Assembly (NCBI GenBank): GCA_037367405.1 | Contig: JAZKJV010011400.1 | Location: 62,001 to 126,000, forward strand | DNA from: Ottelia alismoides | Taxonomy: Eukaryota > Streptophyta > Magnoliopsida > Alismatales > Hydrocharitaceae | Direction: 5' to 3' | Length of the DNA: 64,000 bases | Part shown: positions 54,240-62,357 of the stretch, in pieces | How positions within the stretch are numbered: the stretch's first letter is position 1 | How the letters are laid out: each line of letters starts with the position of its first letter | Program-made: the position numbers and the translations under genes | Notes under the pieces: model-generated | What the model saw: only the letters and a program-made list of their open reading frames with translations | Told to the model about the DNA's origin: nothing | The model's database searches: none

Positions 54240-55652
54240 TTAGGCAATGATCTCTTGGACCAGGCGACCATGTACGTCGGTCAAGCGGAAGTCGCGACCG
54301 GCGTGATGGTAGGTCAAGCGGGTATGATCAAAGCCCATCAAATGCAGCATCGTCGCGTGCAGATCGTGCACATGGACGCGATTTTCAACGGCTCGATAAC
54401 CAAATTCGTCAGTGCTGCCATAGGCCTGGCCCCCCTTGACTCCGCCACCAGCCAACCACACGCTGAAGCCGTGATGATTGTGATCGCGGCCTGTCGGATT
54501 GCCACCCCCAATCGGAATCTCCACGGCTGGCGTACGGCCGAACTCTCCGCCACAAATAACGAGAGTCTCATCCAGCAAACCTCGCTGATGCAAGTCGGTC
54601 AGCAGGGCAGCAATCGGCCCATCCGCTTCGCGCCCCAGGCGGCGGTGTTCGCCCTCGATGTTGCCGTGTGAGTCCCAGGGCTGGACATCGCCGTGATAAC
54701 ACTGCACCACGCGCACGCCACGCTCGATCAAGCGCCGGGCAATCAACATCTGTCGGCCATGGATCGTGTGGCTGGCATACAACTGTTGAATATGTGTCGG
54801 CTCGGCCGAGATATCCAGCGCATCGGTGGCTTCCATTTGCATCCGAAAGGCAAGCTCGAATGATTGAATTCGAGCTTCCAAGTTGGCATCTTCCTGTCGT
54901 TGGCTGCGATGCTTGTCATTCATCGCTGCCAGCAGGTCGAGCTGGCGACGCTGTTCGGTTGAGTTGAGCCGTGGGTTTTGAATGTTAGCGATGAGCTCTT
55001 TGGCCAGTTGCTTGCGTGTATCAAGGTAGGTGCCTTGATAAATGCCTGGCAAGAATGAACTGCGCCAATTCGAGGAATCAGCGACGGGCAGTCCGGGACA
55101 GAGCGTAACAAAGCCCGGCAAGTTTTGATTCTCGCAACCTAAACCGTAGGTCAACCATGAACCATAGCTGGGACGGGACAGTCGCTCGTCGCCTGTATTC
55201 ATCAACCGCATACTCTGTTCGTGATTGGGCGTATTGGCAGCCATCGAACGGATCACACAGATTCGATCTGCATGCTGACTGAAGGTTTGCTGGAAGATCT
55301 CGCTGCACCACAAACCGCTCTGGCCGTACTGCGCAAACTTGAATGGCGAACCAAGGGCGGTACCGGTTTCACGTTCGGTCGTCAAATTACCAGCGGGCAG
55401 TTTCTTGCCGTGCCAGCGAGTCAGCTCGGGCTTGGGGTCCCAAGTATCAACTTGAGAGGGGCCACCGTTGAGATAGACATGAATAATGTGTTTCGCTCGC
55501 GGCTTGAAATGCGGCTCTTTGACAGCCAGCGGATTGACCGGATCGGCTGTGGCTGACGAGCAATTCAGCAGGGCAGGCAGCGCCAAGGCGCCCAGGCCGG
55601 TTCCCACTCGGCTCAACAACTCGCGTCGCGAAAGGCTTGATTGAATCATCAT
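54240..55652 (-). CDS. DUF1501 protein (pair 3)
   Basis: A 470-residue protein with a twin-arginine signal (LSRRELLSRVGTGLGALALP). DUF1501 landmarks: VYLNGGPSQVDTWDPKP, EIFQQTFSQHADRICVIRSM, RPSYGSWLTYGLGCENQNLP, GDVQPWDSHGNIEGEHRRLG, CGGEFGRTPAVEIPI and NPTGRDHNHHGFSVWLAGGG. It lies 173 bp after its PSCyt partner; that gap is occupied by repeat A3. Function unknown (sulfatase-like fold). Confidence 0.9.
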   Translation of the reverse strand: MMIQSSLSRRELLSRVGTGLGALALPALLNCSSATADPVNPLAVKEPHFKPRAKHIIHVYLNGGPSQVDTWDPKPELTRWHGKKLPAGNLTTERETGTALGSPFKFAQYGQSGLWCSEIFQQTFSQHADRICVIRSMAANTPNHEQSMRLMNTGDERLSRPSYGSWLTYGLGCENQNLPGFVTLCPGLPVADSSNWRSSFLPGIYQGTYLDTRKQLAKELIANIQNPRLNSTEQRRQLDLLAAMNDKHRSQRQEDANLEARIQSFELAFRMQMEATDALDISAEPTHIQQLYASHTIHGRQMLIARRLIERGVRVVQCYHGDVQPWDSHGNIEGEHRRLGREADGPIAALLTDLHQRGLLDETLVICGGEFGRTPAVEIPIGGGNPTGRDHNHHGFSVWLAGGGVKGGQAYGSTDEFGYRAVENRVHVHDLHATMLHLMGFDHTRLTYHHAGRDFRLTDVHGRLVQEIIA

Positions 55653-55677
55653 GCTCTACCCCAAAAAAGTGGCGATG

Positions 55678-55828
55678 TTCAATTGGACAGCGCCACTTGG
55701 CAAGTTGGGCAAGCTCACTGGATGAAGTCTTCGTAGCCACCGCTGCCAAGCGGTGGAGAACGTCAACTTTCACGTCCACCGTCTGGCGACGGTGGCTACG
55801 CAGCTTACCAAGTGGCGCTGTTCTATTA
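55678..55828 (+). repeat. Palindromic element A, copy 3 (complete)
   Basis: The best-preserved copy. The terminal arms ACAGCGCCACTTGG (55687-55700) and CCAAGTGGCGCTGT (55808-55821) are a perfect 14-bp inverted repeat. Between them are the hairpins CCACCGCTGCCAAGCGGTGG and CCACCGTCTGGCGACGGTGG. The whole inner part is also bounded by GTAGCCACCG/CGGTGGCTAC. Its right end coincides with the TAA stop of the PSCyt gene (55826-55828). It splits the operon of pair 3. Confidence 0.9.
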
Positions 55829-58501
55829 ATCAACAAACATTAACTCGTTGCTCATCAGGACAACTTGTGCCAGATTGCTGAGCGACGATTCGACCAGGAA
55901 ATGCGCAGCCAGTCGCCGCTCCTGCTCGTCAGGCGAACGTCCTAGCGCGATCGCGTACAAGCCACCTACCAAATCACTGGCGTGCTCGCGCGTCACGCGG
56001 GCTGCCAGCGCGCTGGCCCGCTGCATAACAAAGTCGGAGTTCATGGCAAACAGCGCTTGCTGTGGTACGGTCGTCTGGATGCGCCGAGCGGTCGAAGTAT
56101 CGGCATTGGCAAAATCAAAGGTTTGGACCGCGGCTGGTATGTTCTGGCGTTCGACAAAGGCGTAAACGGTTCGTCGATGATTGGCGGGATCGGTGACAAC
56201 ATTTGGCCGGCCACCCATGGTCAGATCCAGCTCGCCGGCGACCGATAACAACGTGTCGCGCATCTGTTCCCAATCCAATCGGCGTCGATGGGCATGCCAC
56301 AGGTATTGATTGTCTGGATCACGCTGGTGTTGTTGGCTAATCCAATCAGCCTGCGGGAGGACAGAGCTACGCTGGTATGTTTTCGATGTAAGGATCAACT
56401 CATGCACGGCCTTAGCGCGCCACTGATGATCGATCAGATACTGCGACAAGAAGTCGAGCAGTTCCATCTGCACTGGGCGTTTTGTCTGCAAGCCGAAATC
56501 GCTGGGGTTATCGACTAGTGGCTGGCCGAAATGGTGCATCCAGATTCGATTGACCCACACACGCGCGACCAGTGGATTGCTGGGTGAGGCGATGGCGTTG
56601 GCCAGGTTCAAGCGTCCACTGCCATCAGGAAAGGGCTCGCGATTGGTGCCGGCCAGCAAGCTGAGGAATTGTCGCGGCACTGGTGCACCGCGGGCAGTGG
56701 GGTCGCCGCGCAGAAAGATAACCGGATCGCAGAGCACTTGCTTGTCGATCAGCACCATGGCGCGTGCGGGGGCTTGAGCATGTTTGACACCGATGGCGTC
56801 TAGTTGGCTGACCAGTTCGCGAAACTTGTCACCTGGTTGCCGCGAGAGATAGTTTGTGACGTCTTCCAGGGGAAACCAAACAGGGCCATCTTCAGCGACC
56901 AGCAACCGCGCTAGAGGATCGCGCTGGCGATCCGCCTCAGAAACGGCTTGCCAGGCGTTCAATATGGCCTGGCCGTAGCTTCGGCCGAGTTCGGCCATCG
57001 AGGTTGGTTCGGTTTCGACCAGTGCATCGATGATGCGAGCATCAATGCCGCGCATGCGCCAGATGTCGGGCTGGAGCTTGCCGCTACGGGCAAAATCGTA
57101 CCAAGGACCAAACACTGGGTCATCTGCGTATGAATGTTTAGCTAAGTATTGTCGCCAGCGGCGCGTGATCTGCGGTCGCAATTGCTCGGGGATAAGTGAG
57201 AGGAAGAAGACCGATGTTTCAGCGACATCCGGTTCAGTAGTGGCGATGTGGGAAAGGTAATCAGGTGTGCGATTGCGAGCGATCGCGAGTTGTTCGTCGT
57301 AATGTTGCTGCTGGGAGTCAACGACCTCCTTCAACTTGGCCGCAAACTCCTGTTCGAAGGCCTGGCCGGATTGGCTGACAGGCTCGATGCGCGGCCGATC
57401 CATGGGCTCAGTGCAACTGGCCAGAACTCCGTAGAGCGAATAGTAGTCCGCGGTAGGTATGGGATCAAATTTGTGATCATGACAACGGGCACAGGCTAAA
57501 GTTAATCCCAGAAAGCCGCGGCCGATAACATCGATGCGATCATCCACTACATCGGGAAAGTTGCCATCGAACATGCGGCCCAGCGTTAGATAGCCCATCG
57601 CTGCCAACTCTGGCGCGTCGGGTGGCAGGTTCATTTGGTCTGCGGCAATCTGGTGACGAATAAACTGGTCGTAGGGCAGGTCTTCGTTGAAAGAGCGAAT
57701 GACATAATCGCGATATGTGTATGCAAAGGGACGTACCCGCGCATCTCCATACATCAGTACGCCGTCTTTGGCATCAGAGTACCTGGCCACATCCAACCAA
57801 TGTCGCCCCCACCGTTCACCATATCGCGGCGAGGCCAGCAGTTGCTTCACCAAAGAGGCGTATTGGTCGCGTGGTGTTGCCAGTTGATCAGCCGTGGGTG
57901 GCAAGCCATGCAGGTCGTAGGTTAATCGCCTGACCAGCGTCGGCATGTCGGCCAATTCAACCGGTTGGATTCCGTGGGAAGCCTGCTGTTGCTCGACTAA
58001 TATGTCGATTGGGTGATGCTGTTGGTCCGACGGCAGGCTGGGCGCGCTTAGTGGTTGGAATGCCCAGTGCGAGCCGGCCCGCTGCTCGATATCTGTGGGA
58101 GCGACATGACCGTCGCGCGGATCGACGGCTCCCAGACGGATCCACGTATGGAAGTCATCGATGACATGAGCTGGCAAGGGATCGCCTGCATCTGGTGGCG
58201 GCATGCGCAGTTGGACATTGCCGTTGGAGATAGCCGATACAAGCAAACTTGCTGCCGGATCAAAGGGCACGATGGCGGGCCCACGTTCACCGCCGCGTTG
58301 CCAACCATGGCGAGTATCCAAACGCAATTTGCCTGCAGCCTCATCTGGCCCGTGACACTGATAGCAACGCTCAACCAGCACAGGTCGGATCTTGGCTTCA
58401 AAGAAAGCCAGCGCCTGAGCATCGGGCTCTGTGGCTCCGGTGCTCTGTTGCACAGCCAGAAGGCAGGCGCAGGCAAAAACGCACAATGCGAAAGATTTCA
58501 T
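55826..58501 (-). CDS. PSCyt1-DUF1549-DUF1553 protein (pair 3)
   Basis: An 891-residue exported protein, the plainest of the three paralogues with no coiled-coil or jelly-roll insert. The start at ATG 58501 gives the signal KSFALCVFACACLLAVQQST. PSCyt1 has CYQCHGPDEAAGKLRLDTRH; DUF1549 has SPRYGERWGRHWLDVARYSD and CARCHDHKFDPI; DUF1553 spans about 600-860 (LNLANAIASPSNPLVARVWV, FGLQTKRPVQMELLDFLSQY). It has two CxxCH sites, as in its paralogues. The next gene on the strand is its DUF1501 partner, beyond repeat A3. Confidence 0.9.
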   Translation of the reverse strand: MKSFALCVFACACLLAVQQSTGATEPDAQALAFFEAKIRPVLVERCYQCHGPDEAAGKLRLDTRHGWQRGGERGPAIVPFDPAASLLVSAISNGNVQLRMPPPDAGDPLPAHVIDDFHTWIRLGAVDPRDGHVAPTDIEQRAGSHWAFQPLSAPSLPSDQQHHPIDILVEQQQASHGIQPVELADMPTLVRRLTYDLHGLPPTADQLATPRDQYASLVKQLLASPRYGERWGRHWLDVARYSDAKDGVLMYGDARVRPFAYTYRDYVIRSFNEDLPYDQFIRHQIAADQMNLPPDAPELAAMGYLTLGRMFDGNFPDVVDDRIDVIGRGFLGLTLACARCHDHKFDPIPTADYYSLYGVLASCTEPMDRPRIEPVSQSGQAFEQEFAAKLKEVVDSQQQHYDEQLAIARNRTPDYLSHIATTEPDVAETSVFFLSLIPEQLRPQITRRWRQYLAKHSYADDPVFGPWYDFARSGKLQPDIWRMRGIDARIIDALVETEPTSMAELGRSYGQAILNAWQAVSEADRQRDPLARLLVAEDGPVWFPLEDVTNYLSRQPGDKFRELVSQLDAIGVKHAQAPARAMVLIDKQVLCDPVIFLRGDPTARGAPVPRQFLSLLAGTNREPFPDGSGRLNLANAIASPSNPLVARVWVNRIWMHHFGQPLVDNPSDFGLQTKRPVQMELLDFLSQYLIDHQWRAKAVHELILTSKTYQRSSVLPQADWISQQHQRDPDNQYLWHAHRRRLDWEQMRDTLLSVAGELDLTMGGRPNVVTDPANHRRTVYAFVERQNIPAAVQTFDFANADTSTARRIQTTVPQQALFAMNSDFVMQRASALAARVTREHASDLVGGLYAIALGRSPDEQERRLAAHFLVESSLSNLAQVVLMSNELMFVD

Positions 58502-58607
58502 GATGCTCAGGTAGGAAAAGGAGGCGGGGGAGCCAATGACGCTCGCCCTCCATTCTACCCACATCCGCTCCACAAACCACAACGGGGACAGCGGGTTGTG
58601 GACGTCG

Positions 58608-58627
58608 AGCGTCTGTCCTCAGACGCT
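58608..58627. repeat. AGCGTCTG hairpin, copy 1
   Basis: Perfect stem AGCGTCTG / CAGACGCT with loop TCCT. The same stem recurs at 62321-62340 in the opposite orientation. A degenerate copy (CAGACGCTCTAC) lies at 43161-43172. Confidence 0.8.
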
Positions 58628-58729
58628 GGCAGTACTAACCAAGTCTCTTCAGATCAAAGAAACAAAGCCAGTTTGTCGGCTGTAGATACTGCTCACGCTG
58701 GGCTTTAGCGGCTCGGGAGAGCCGCTCTA

Positions 58730-59257
58730 CTATTTGACTTCGATCAGCTTCACATTCTTCACATAGACCGTGCCTTTGTCCAAACCTAGGGCAAAAGTGA
58801 TGCGATTCTTTTTGTTCTTGGCCACACCGGTAGCGCGGAACGTAAATTCTTCTTTGGTCGGCTGAGTACCCAAATAAAGCTCTTCATGTAAACCAATTTC
58901 GTGCCAATCGTCTTCGTCGATCATCGCGTTGACGCTGGCGGTGCGACGAATATCGGACTTGATCTCGAAGGACAACTTGTATTGAGCGCCTTCCTTCAGA
59001 TCCAAATCACCTTGTACAGCCTGGACGTGCCAGTCGGTGCCGGTGATTTCAGTCACTTTGAAAACAACCCAGTCGCCATCGACAGACAGCTTGCCCTTGC
59101 CGCCTTCATTCTCTTCCCAACGCCAGGAATCTTCTTTGTTGGTGGGCTTAAGCAGATTGGGAGCTTCGTCTGGCTTGGGATCTTCCTTCTTGACCTCTTG
59201 AGCATACGCCAAAGTGGACAGGGAGAAGGCAAACAGAGCGGCAACAAGTAAACGCAT
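58730..59257 (-). CDS. Exported carbohydrate-binding-like protein
   Basis: A 175-residue protein. The start at ATG 59257 has GGAG 7 bases ahead and gives the signal RLLVAALFAFSLSTLAYA. The rest is a single jelly-roll of the CBM4/9 type: WVVFKVTEITGTDWHVQAVQ, LKEGAQYKLSFEIKSDIRRT, HEIGLHEELYLGTQPTKEEF and KGTVYVKNVKLIEV, the last being the typical final strand. It probably binds a polysaccharide or another surface ligand; no catalytic domain is present. Confidence 0.8.
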   Translation of the reverse strand: MRLLVAALFAFSLSTLAYAQEVKKEDPKPDEAPNLLKPTNKEDSWRWEENEGGKGKLSVDGDWVVFKVTEITGTDWHVQAVQGDLDLKEGAQYKLSFEIKSDIRRTASVNAMIDEDDWHEIGLHEELYLGTQPTKEEFTFRATGVAKNKKNRITFALGLDKGTVYVKNVKLIEVK

Positions 59258-59513
59258 GGAGTGTCTCCAAATGTGAAAAGAGTAGTTGGGCACATGAAGT
59301 GTGCCCTGCACGAGACTCGCCATTCTACACAACCAGCCTCTGAAATCCCACGCCTGATCTAGCGGCTCCAGCCAGGTCCCAACCAATGCAGAGCAACTCA
59401 TGAATTCAGATGACATCCGCCAGGCCGCTGGACTGGGATAAATCTGTTATCCTGTGGATCCGACCTACCCCCATAAGTCACTTGGGCCCATGAGTCACTT
59501 GGGATTGATATTC

Positions 59514-60584
59514 ATGAACAGCCTGCCGCCGGTCATGCCCGGCCAATTAAAGTCGTTTGTTGTGCAAGCCTTGCAATCTACTGGCATGTCGCTGACCGAT
59601 GCCGAGTTGTCTGCCGACACGCTAGTCACCACTGATGCGATGGGTGTCTTTACGCATGGTACTAAGTTGTTGGCTCAGTACCTCAACAAGTTGCAAGCCG
59701 GTGGCTATGTCCCGACAGGCTTACCCACGATCGATCGCCAAGGGCCAGCCTGGGCTGTGGTCGACGGCCAGTCGGCGCTCGGGATGGTCGGGTGTCACTT
59801 TGCACTCGAACTGGCGATTGCCAAAGCCAAAACCTGTGGCGTGGCTTACGTTGGTTTGAAGAACACTGCCCACATCGGTGCGATAGGCTACTACGCTGCT
59901 CGAGCCGCGCGCCAAGGTCTGGTGGCTATGATCACTGGTAATGATATCCCTTCGGTCGCCGCGCCAGGCTCGCGAGCTGCCATCCTGGGCAGCAACCCGA
60001 TTGCCTACGCGATTCCAGTGGCTGGCGGTGATCCGATTATGTTGGATATGGCCACCGCCGCCGTAGCTGGTGGCAAGGTGTACGCGGCTTATCAGCGTGG
60101 TGAACAGATTCCATCGACCTGGTTGATCGGCCCAGATGGTTTACCCACCAGCGATGGCTCGCTGTATCCTGACAAAGCCTGGCTGGCACCGATGGCTGGG
60201 CATAAAGGTTATGGTATCGGTTTGTGGTGCGAGATCCTGTCGGCCGTTTTACCCGGTGGCAATATGACTTGGGAAGTCGGCAGTTGGATTTGGGACCCGC
60301 CCAGTAAACCCTCACAACACACCGCCAGTTTTACCCTGGTCGATGTTTATGCGATTACCGAAGCTGAAGTGTTCGATGCCAAGCTCCGCAAACTGATCGA
60401 TGAGATTCACGCAGCCCCAACCGCTGAGGGTGTCCAGCAGGTGCTGCTGCCTGGAGAACGCGAGTGGCAAAACTTGCGCAAGAGCCAGCGAAATGGCATC
60501 GCTCTGCCGGCCGATGTCCACGACAAGCTGAGCAAAGCATCGGAGTTAACCGGTATCGCCTTGCCCTGGCTGGCAGCTTGTTAA
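59514..60584 (+). CDS. Ldh-family (malate/L-lactate type) oxidoreductase
   Basis: A 356-residue NAD(P)-dependent dehydrogenase of the malate/L-lactate/ureidoglycolate dehydrogenase family, distinct from Rossmann-type MDH. Landmarks: TTDAMGVFTHGTKLLAQYLN near residue 38, GMVGCHFALELAIAKA, VGLKNTAHIGAIGYYAARAA (catalytic His region), GSNPIAYAIP and MLDMATAAVAGGKV, then LAPMAGHKGYGIGLWCEILS near 226. The substrate is a 2-oxo/2-hydroxy acid, not identifiable further. The start at 59514 fits family lengths; upstream ATGs at 59490 and 59454 remain possible. Confidence 0.87.
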   Translation: MNSLPPVMPGQLKSFVVQALQSTGMSLTDAELSADTLVTTDAMGVFTHGTKLLAQYLNKLQAGGYVPTGLPTIDRQGPAWAVVDGQSALGMVGCHFALELAIAKAKTCGVAYVGLKNTAHIGAIGYYAARAARQGLVAMITGNDIPSVAAPGSRAAILGSNPIAYAIPVAGGDPIMLDMATAAVAGGKVYAAYQRGEQIPSTWLIGPDGLPTSDGSLYPDKAWLAPMAGHKGYGIGLWCEILSAVLPGGNMTWEVGSWIWDPPSKPSQHTASFTLVDVYAITEAEVFDAKLRKLIDEIHAAPTAEGVQQVLLPGEREWQNLRKSQRNGIALPADVHDKLSKASELTGIALPWLAAC

Positions 60585-60956
60585 GAGACTAAAGCCGTAC
60601 GGCGCGAGCCGCAAATTCCTTTACACGTCAACTAATGCTTGCTTTTCCTCCTACTCCTACTCCTACTCCTACTCCTACTCGATGAAGTTAACTAACGCCT
60701 CGAGAACGAGAACGAGTATGAAACTGCGTGAGGCCAGCTTGTTGGGCAGGTTCAGGCCCCCTCCTGAATCTGACGCTTGGGAGAACTTCGTTGCGGCTTC
60801 GATTAGAAACCGGCTATACTTCAAGCCGACTTGCCGAGTGCCGAAAAACATCGTGAACAATGCAATGGACCGAAGTGCTCGATCCAGCGATTGTGACTTG
60901 CGTAAAGTCAACTCCGCGCACTCGGTCAAGGCGGACGTTAGTAAGGCAACGAGCGC
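60585..60956. other. Intergenic region with (TCCTAC)n element
   Basis: It holds the (TCCTAC)5 run with its conserved flank. A 92-codon frame at 60682-60960 overlaps repeat-derived sequence and shows no family features, so no gene is called. Confidence 0.55.
60649..60678 (+). repeat. (TCCTAC)n hexanucleotide repeat, copy 2
   Basis: Five perfect units. About 42 bases ahead of and entering the run match those at 12665 at about 35 of 42 positions, and GAACGAGTATG downstream resembles ATCACGAGTACG there. Confidence 0.85.
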
Positions 60957-62300
60957 TTGATTTCTCATAATATTTACTCGCATATCGCCTTGGATATCGG
61001 CAGCAGTTCGATCAAGGCAGGGCTGTTGGATATCGCAGCGAGCGAGATAGTGCGGACTGTATCGCTACCGTTTCCCGCCCCGCGATCCGGCCTGCGCGAA
61101 GGGCATGTCGAGGTCGATCCGCGAGCCATCGTTGAAACGACCCAGCAGCTCCTGCGCGAGTTGCTGCCACGAGCCTCGACTACTTGCCATGTGTGGGTCA
61201 GTGGCCAGATGGGCGGCACTATTCTGGTCGACGAACTGGGTCAGCCAAAATCTAATTATCTGTCGTGGCGCGACCAGCGCGCCACCAGCAAGGCCTCAGG
61301 CACCAAGAATTTTGTCACTCGTATTCGTTCGGCTTGGAATGAGGCGATGTTTGCCAGTCTGGGTCGCGAGTTGCAAGCAGGCTCGACCACTACCTTGCTG
61401 TACTGGTTAAACGAACATCGTCAGCTTTCCGATGGTGTCCTGCCGCTGTCAGTGGCTGATTTTGTGATCAGCCATCTAACGCGCCAGCCGGGCCGCATGC
61501 ATGCCACCCACGCCATCGGCTTGTTGGACTTGCGCTCGCTCGACTGGCACTACAGCGCTCTGGAGCGGATTGGCATGGGTGATCTGTGGTTGCCGGAGTT
61601 ATCGCATGACCTGAATGAAGTTGGGCGCTGGACGATGGACCAGCATACCTTGATCGCCCATGGCGCTTATGGAGATCAGCAATGCGCGCTCTACGGTGCG
61701 GAGTTAGCAACCAATGAACTATCGATCAATGTCTCGACCGGCTCGCAGGTGAGCATGCGCACAGCTCAATTCGAGTCGGGCGATTATCAGACTCGGGCTT
61801 ACTTCGACCACAGTTGGCTGAACACGATTACGCACTTGCCGGCTGGTCGCTCGCTGAATGTGCTGGTCGATTTGCTGACCGAACTAGCCAGGTCCGAAGG
61901 CATCACACTGCAGCAGCCGTGGACGACGATCGCCCAGAGTATGCAGCAGGCCGAAGCAACACAACTAGCGGCCCAATTGAGCTTCTTTGCTGGACCGATG
62001 GGCGATTCGGGTTCGCTGTCTAACATCACCACGGATAACTTGAATGTCGGGCAACTATTCCTGGCCGCGGGCCAGAATATGGCCGACAATTACGCAGCTG
62101 CGGCCCAGCGCCTTTCGCCCGCTGCCCAATGGCAGACGCTGGTGCTCTCTGGCAGCCTGCCGCAAACCCTGCCGCGGCTGGTGAGTTTGATCGTACAGCA
62201 GTTGCAACGGCTACGAAGCGACCAGGCACCCATTCCCGTGCGTCAATTCAGCGGCGAAGAAACGCTGATCGGGCTTATGAAGTTAGCTCGATCTGTTTAG
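60957..62300 (+). CDS. FGGY-family carbohydrate kinase
   Basis: A 447-residue sugar kinase. The N-terminal ATPase lobe begins HIALDIGSSSIKAGLLD; CHVWVSGQMGGTILVDELG and YLSWRDQRAT form the substrate side. The second lobe has LSINVSTGSQVSM and WQTLVLSGSLPQTLPRLVSL (the adenosine/Gly-rich motif, here atypical). The overall pattern is closest to sedoheptulokinase-like members, but the substrate is not certain. The start is taken at TTG 60957 with AAGG about 10 bases ahead; no ATG is available before the conserved LDIGSSS. It lies downstream of the Ldh-family gene in the same orientation. Confidence 0.82.
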   Translation: MISHNIYSHIALDIGSSSIKAGLLDIAASEIVRTVSLPFPAPRSGLREGHVEVDPRAIVETTQQLLRELLPRASTTCHVWVSGQMGGTILVDELGQPKSNYLSWRDQRATSKASGTKNFVTRIRSAWNEAMFASLGRELQAGSTTTLLYWLNEHRQLSDGVLPLSVADFVISHLTRQPGRMHATHAIGLLDLRSLDWHYSALERIGMGDLWLPELSHDLNEVGRWTMDQHTLIAHGAYGDQQCALYGAELATNELSINVSTGSQVSMRTAQFESGDYQTRAYFDHSWLNTITHLPAGRSLNVLVDLLTELARSEGITLQQPWTTIAQSMQQAEATQLAAQLSFFAGPMGDSGSLSNITTDNLNVGQLFLAAGQNMADNYAAAAQRLSPAAQWQTLVLSGSLPQTLPRLVSLIVQQLQRLRSDQAPIPVRQFSGEETLIGLMKLARSV

Positions 62301-62320
62301 TTGCTGCGAGCTCAATGTGC

Positions 62321-62350
62321 AGCGTCTGAGGGCAGACGCTCTACGCGTAG
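62321..62350. repeat. AGCGTCTG hairpin, copy 2
   Basis: Stem AGCGTCTG / CAGACGCT with loop AGGG, then the palindrome CTACGCGTAG. It fills the 57-bp gap between the convergent FGGY-kinase and aroDE genes, so it may stop transcription from both sides, though no T run is present. Confidence 0.75.
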
Positions 62351-62357
62351 TGCGAGA

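Noticed and set aside
60682..60960. 92-codon frame between the Ldh-family gene and the FGGY kinase
   Set aside because: It begins at the hexanucleotide repeat, has no signal or family match, and its end overlaps the kinase start.
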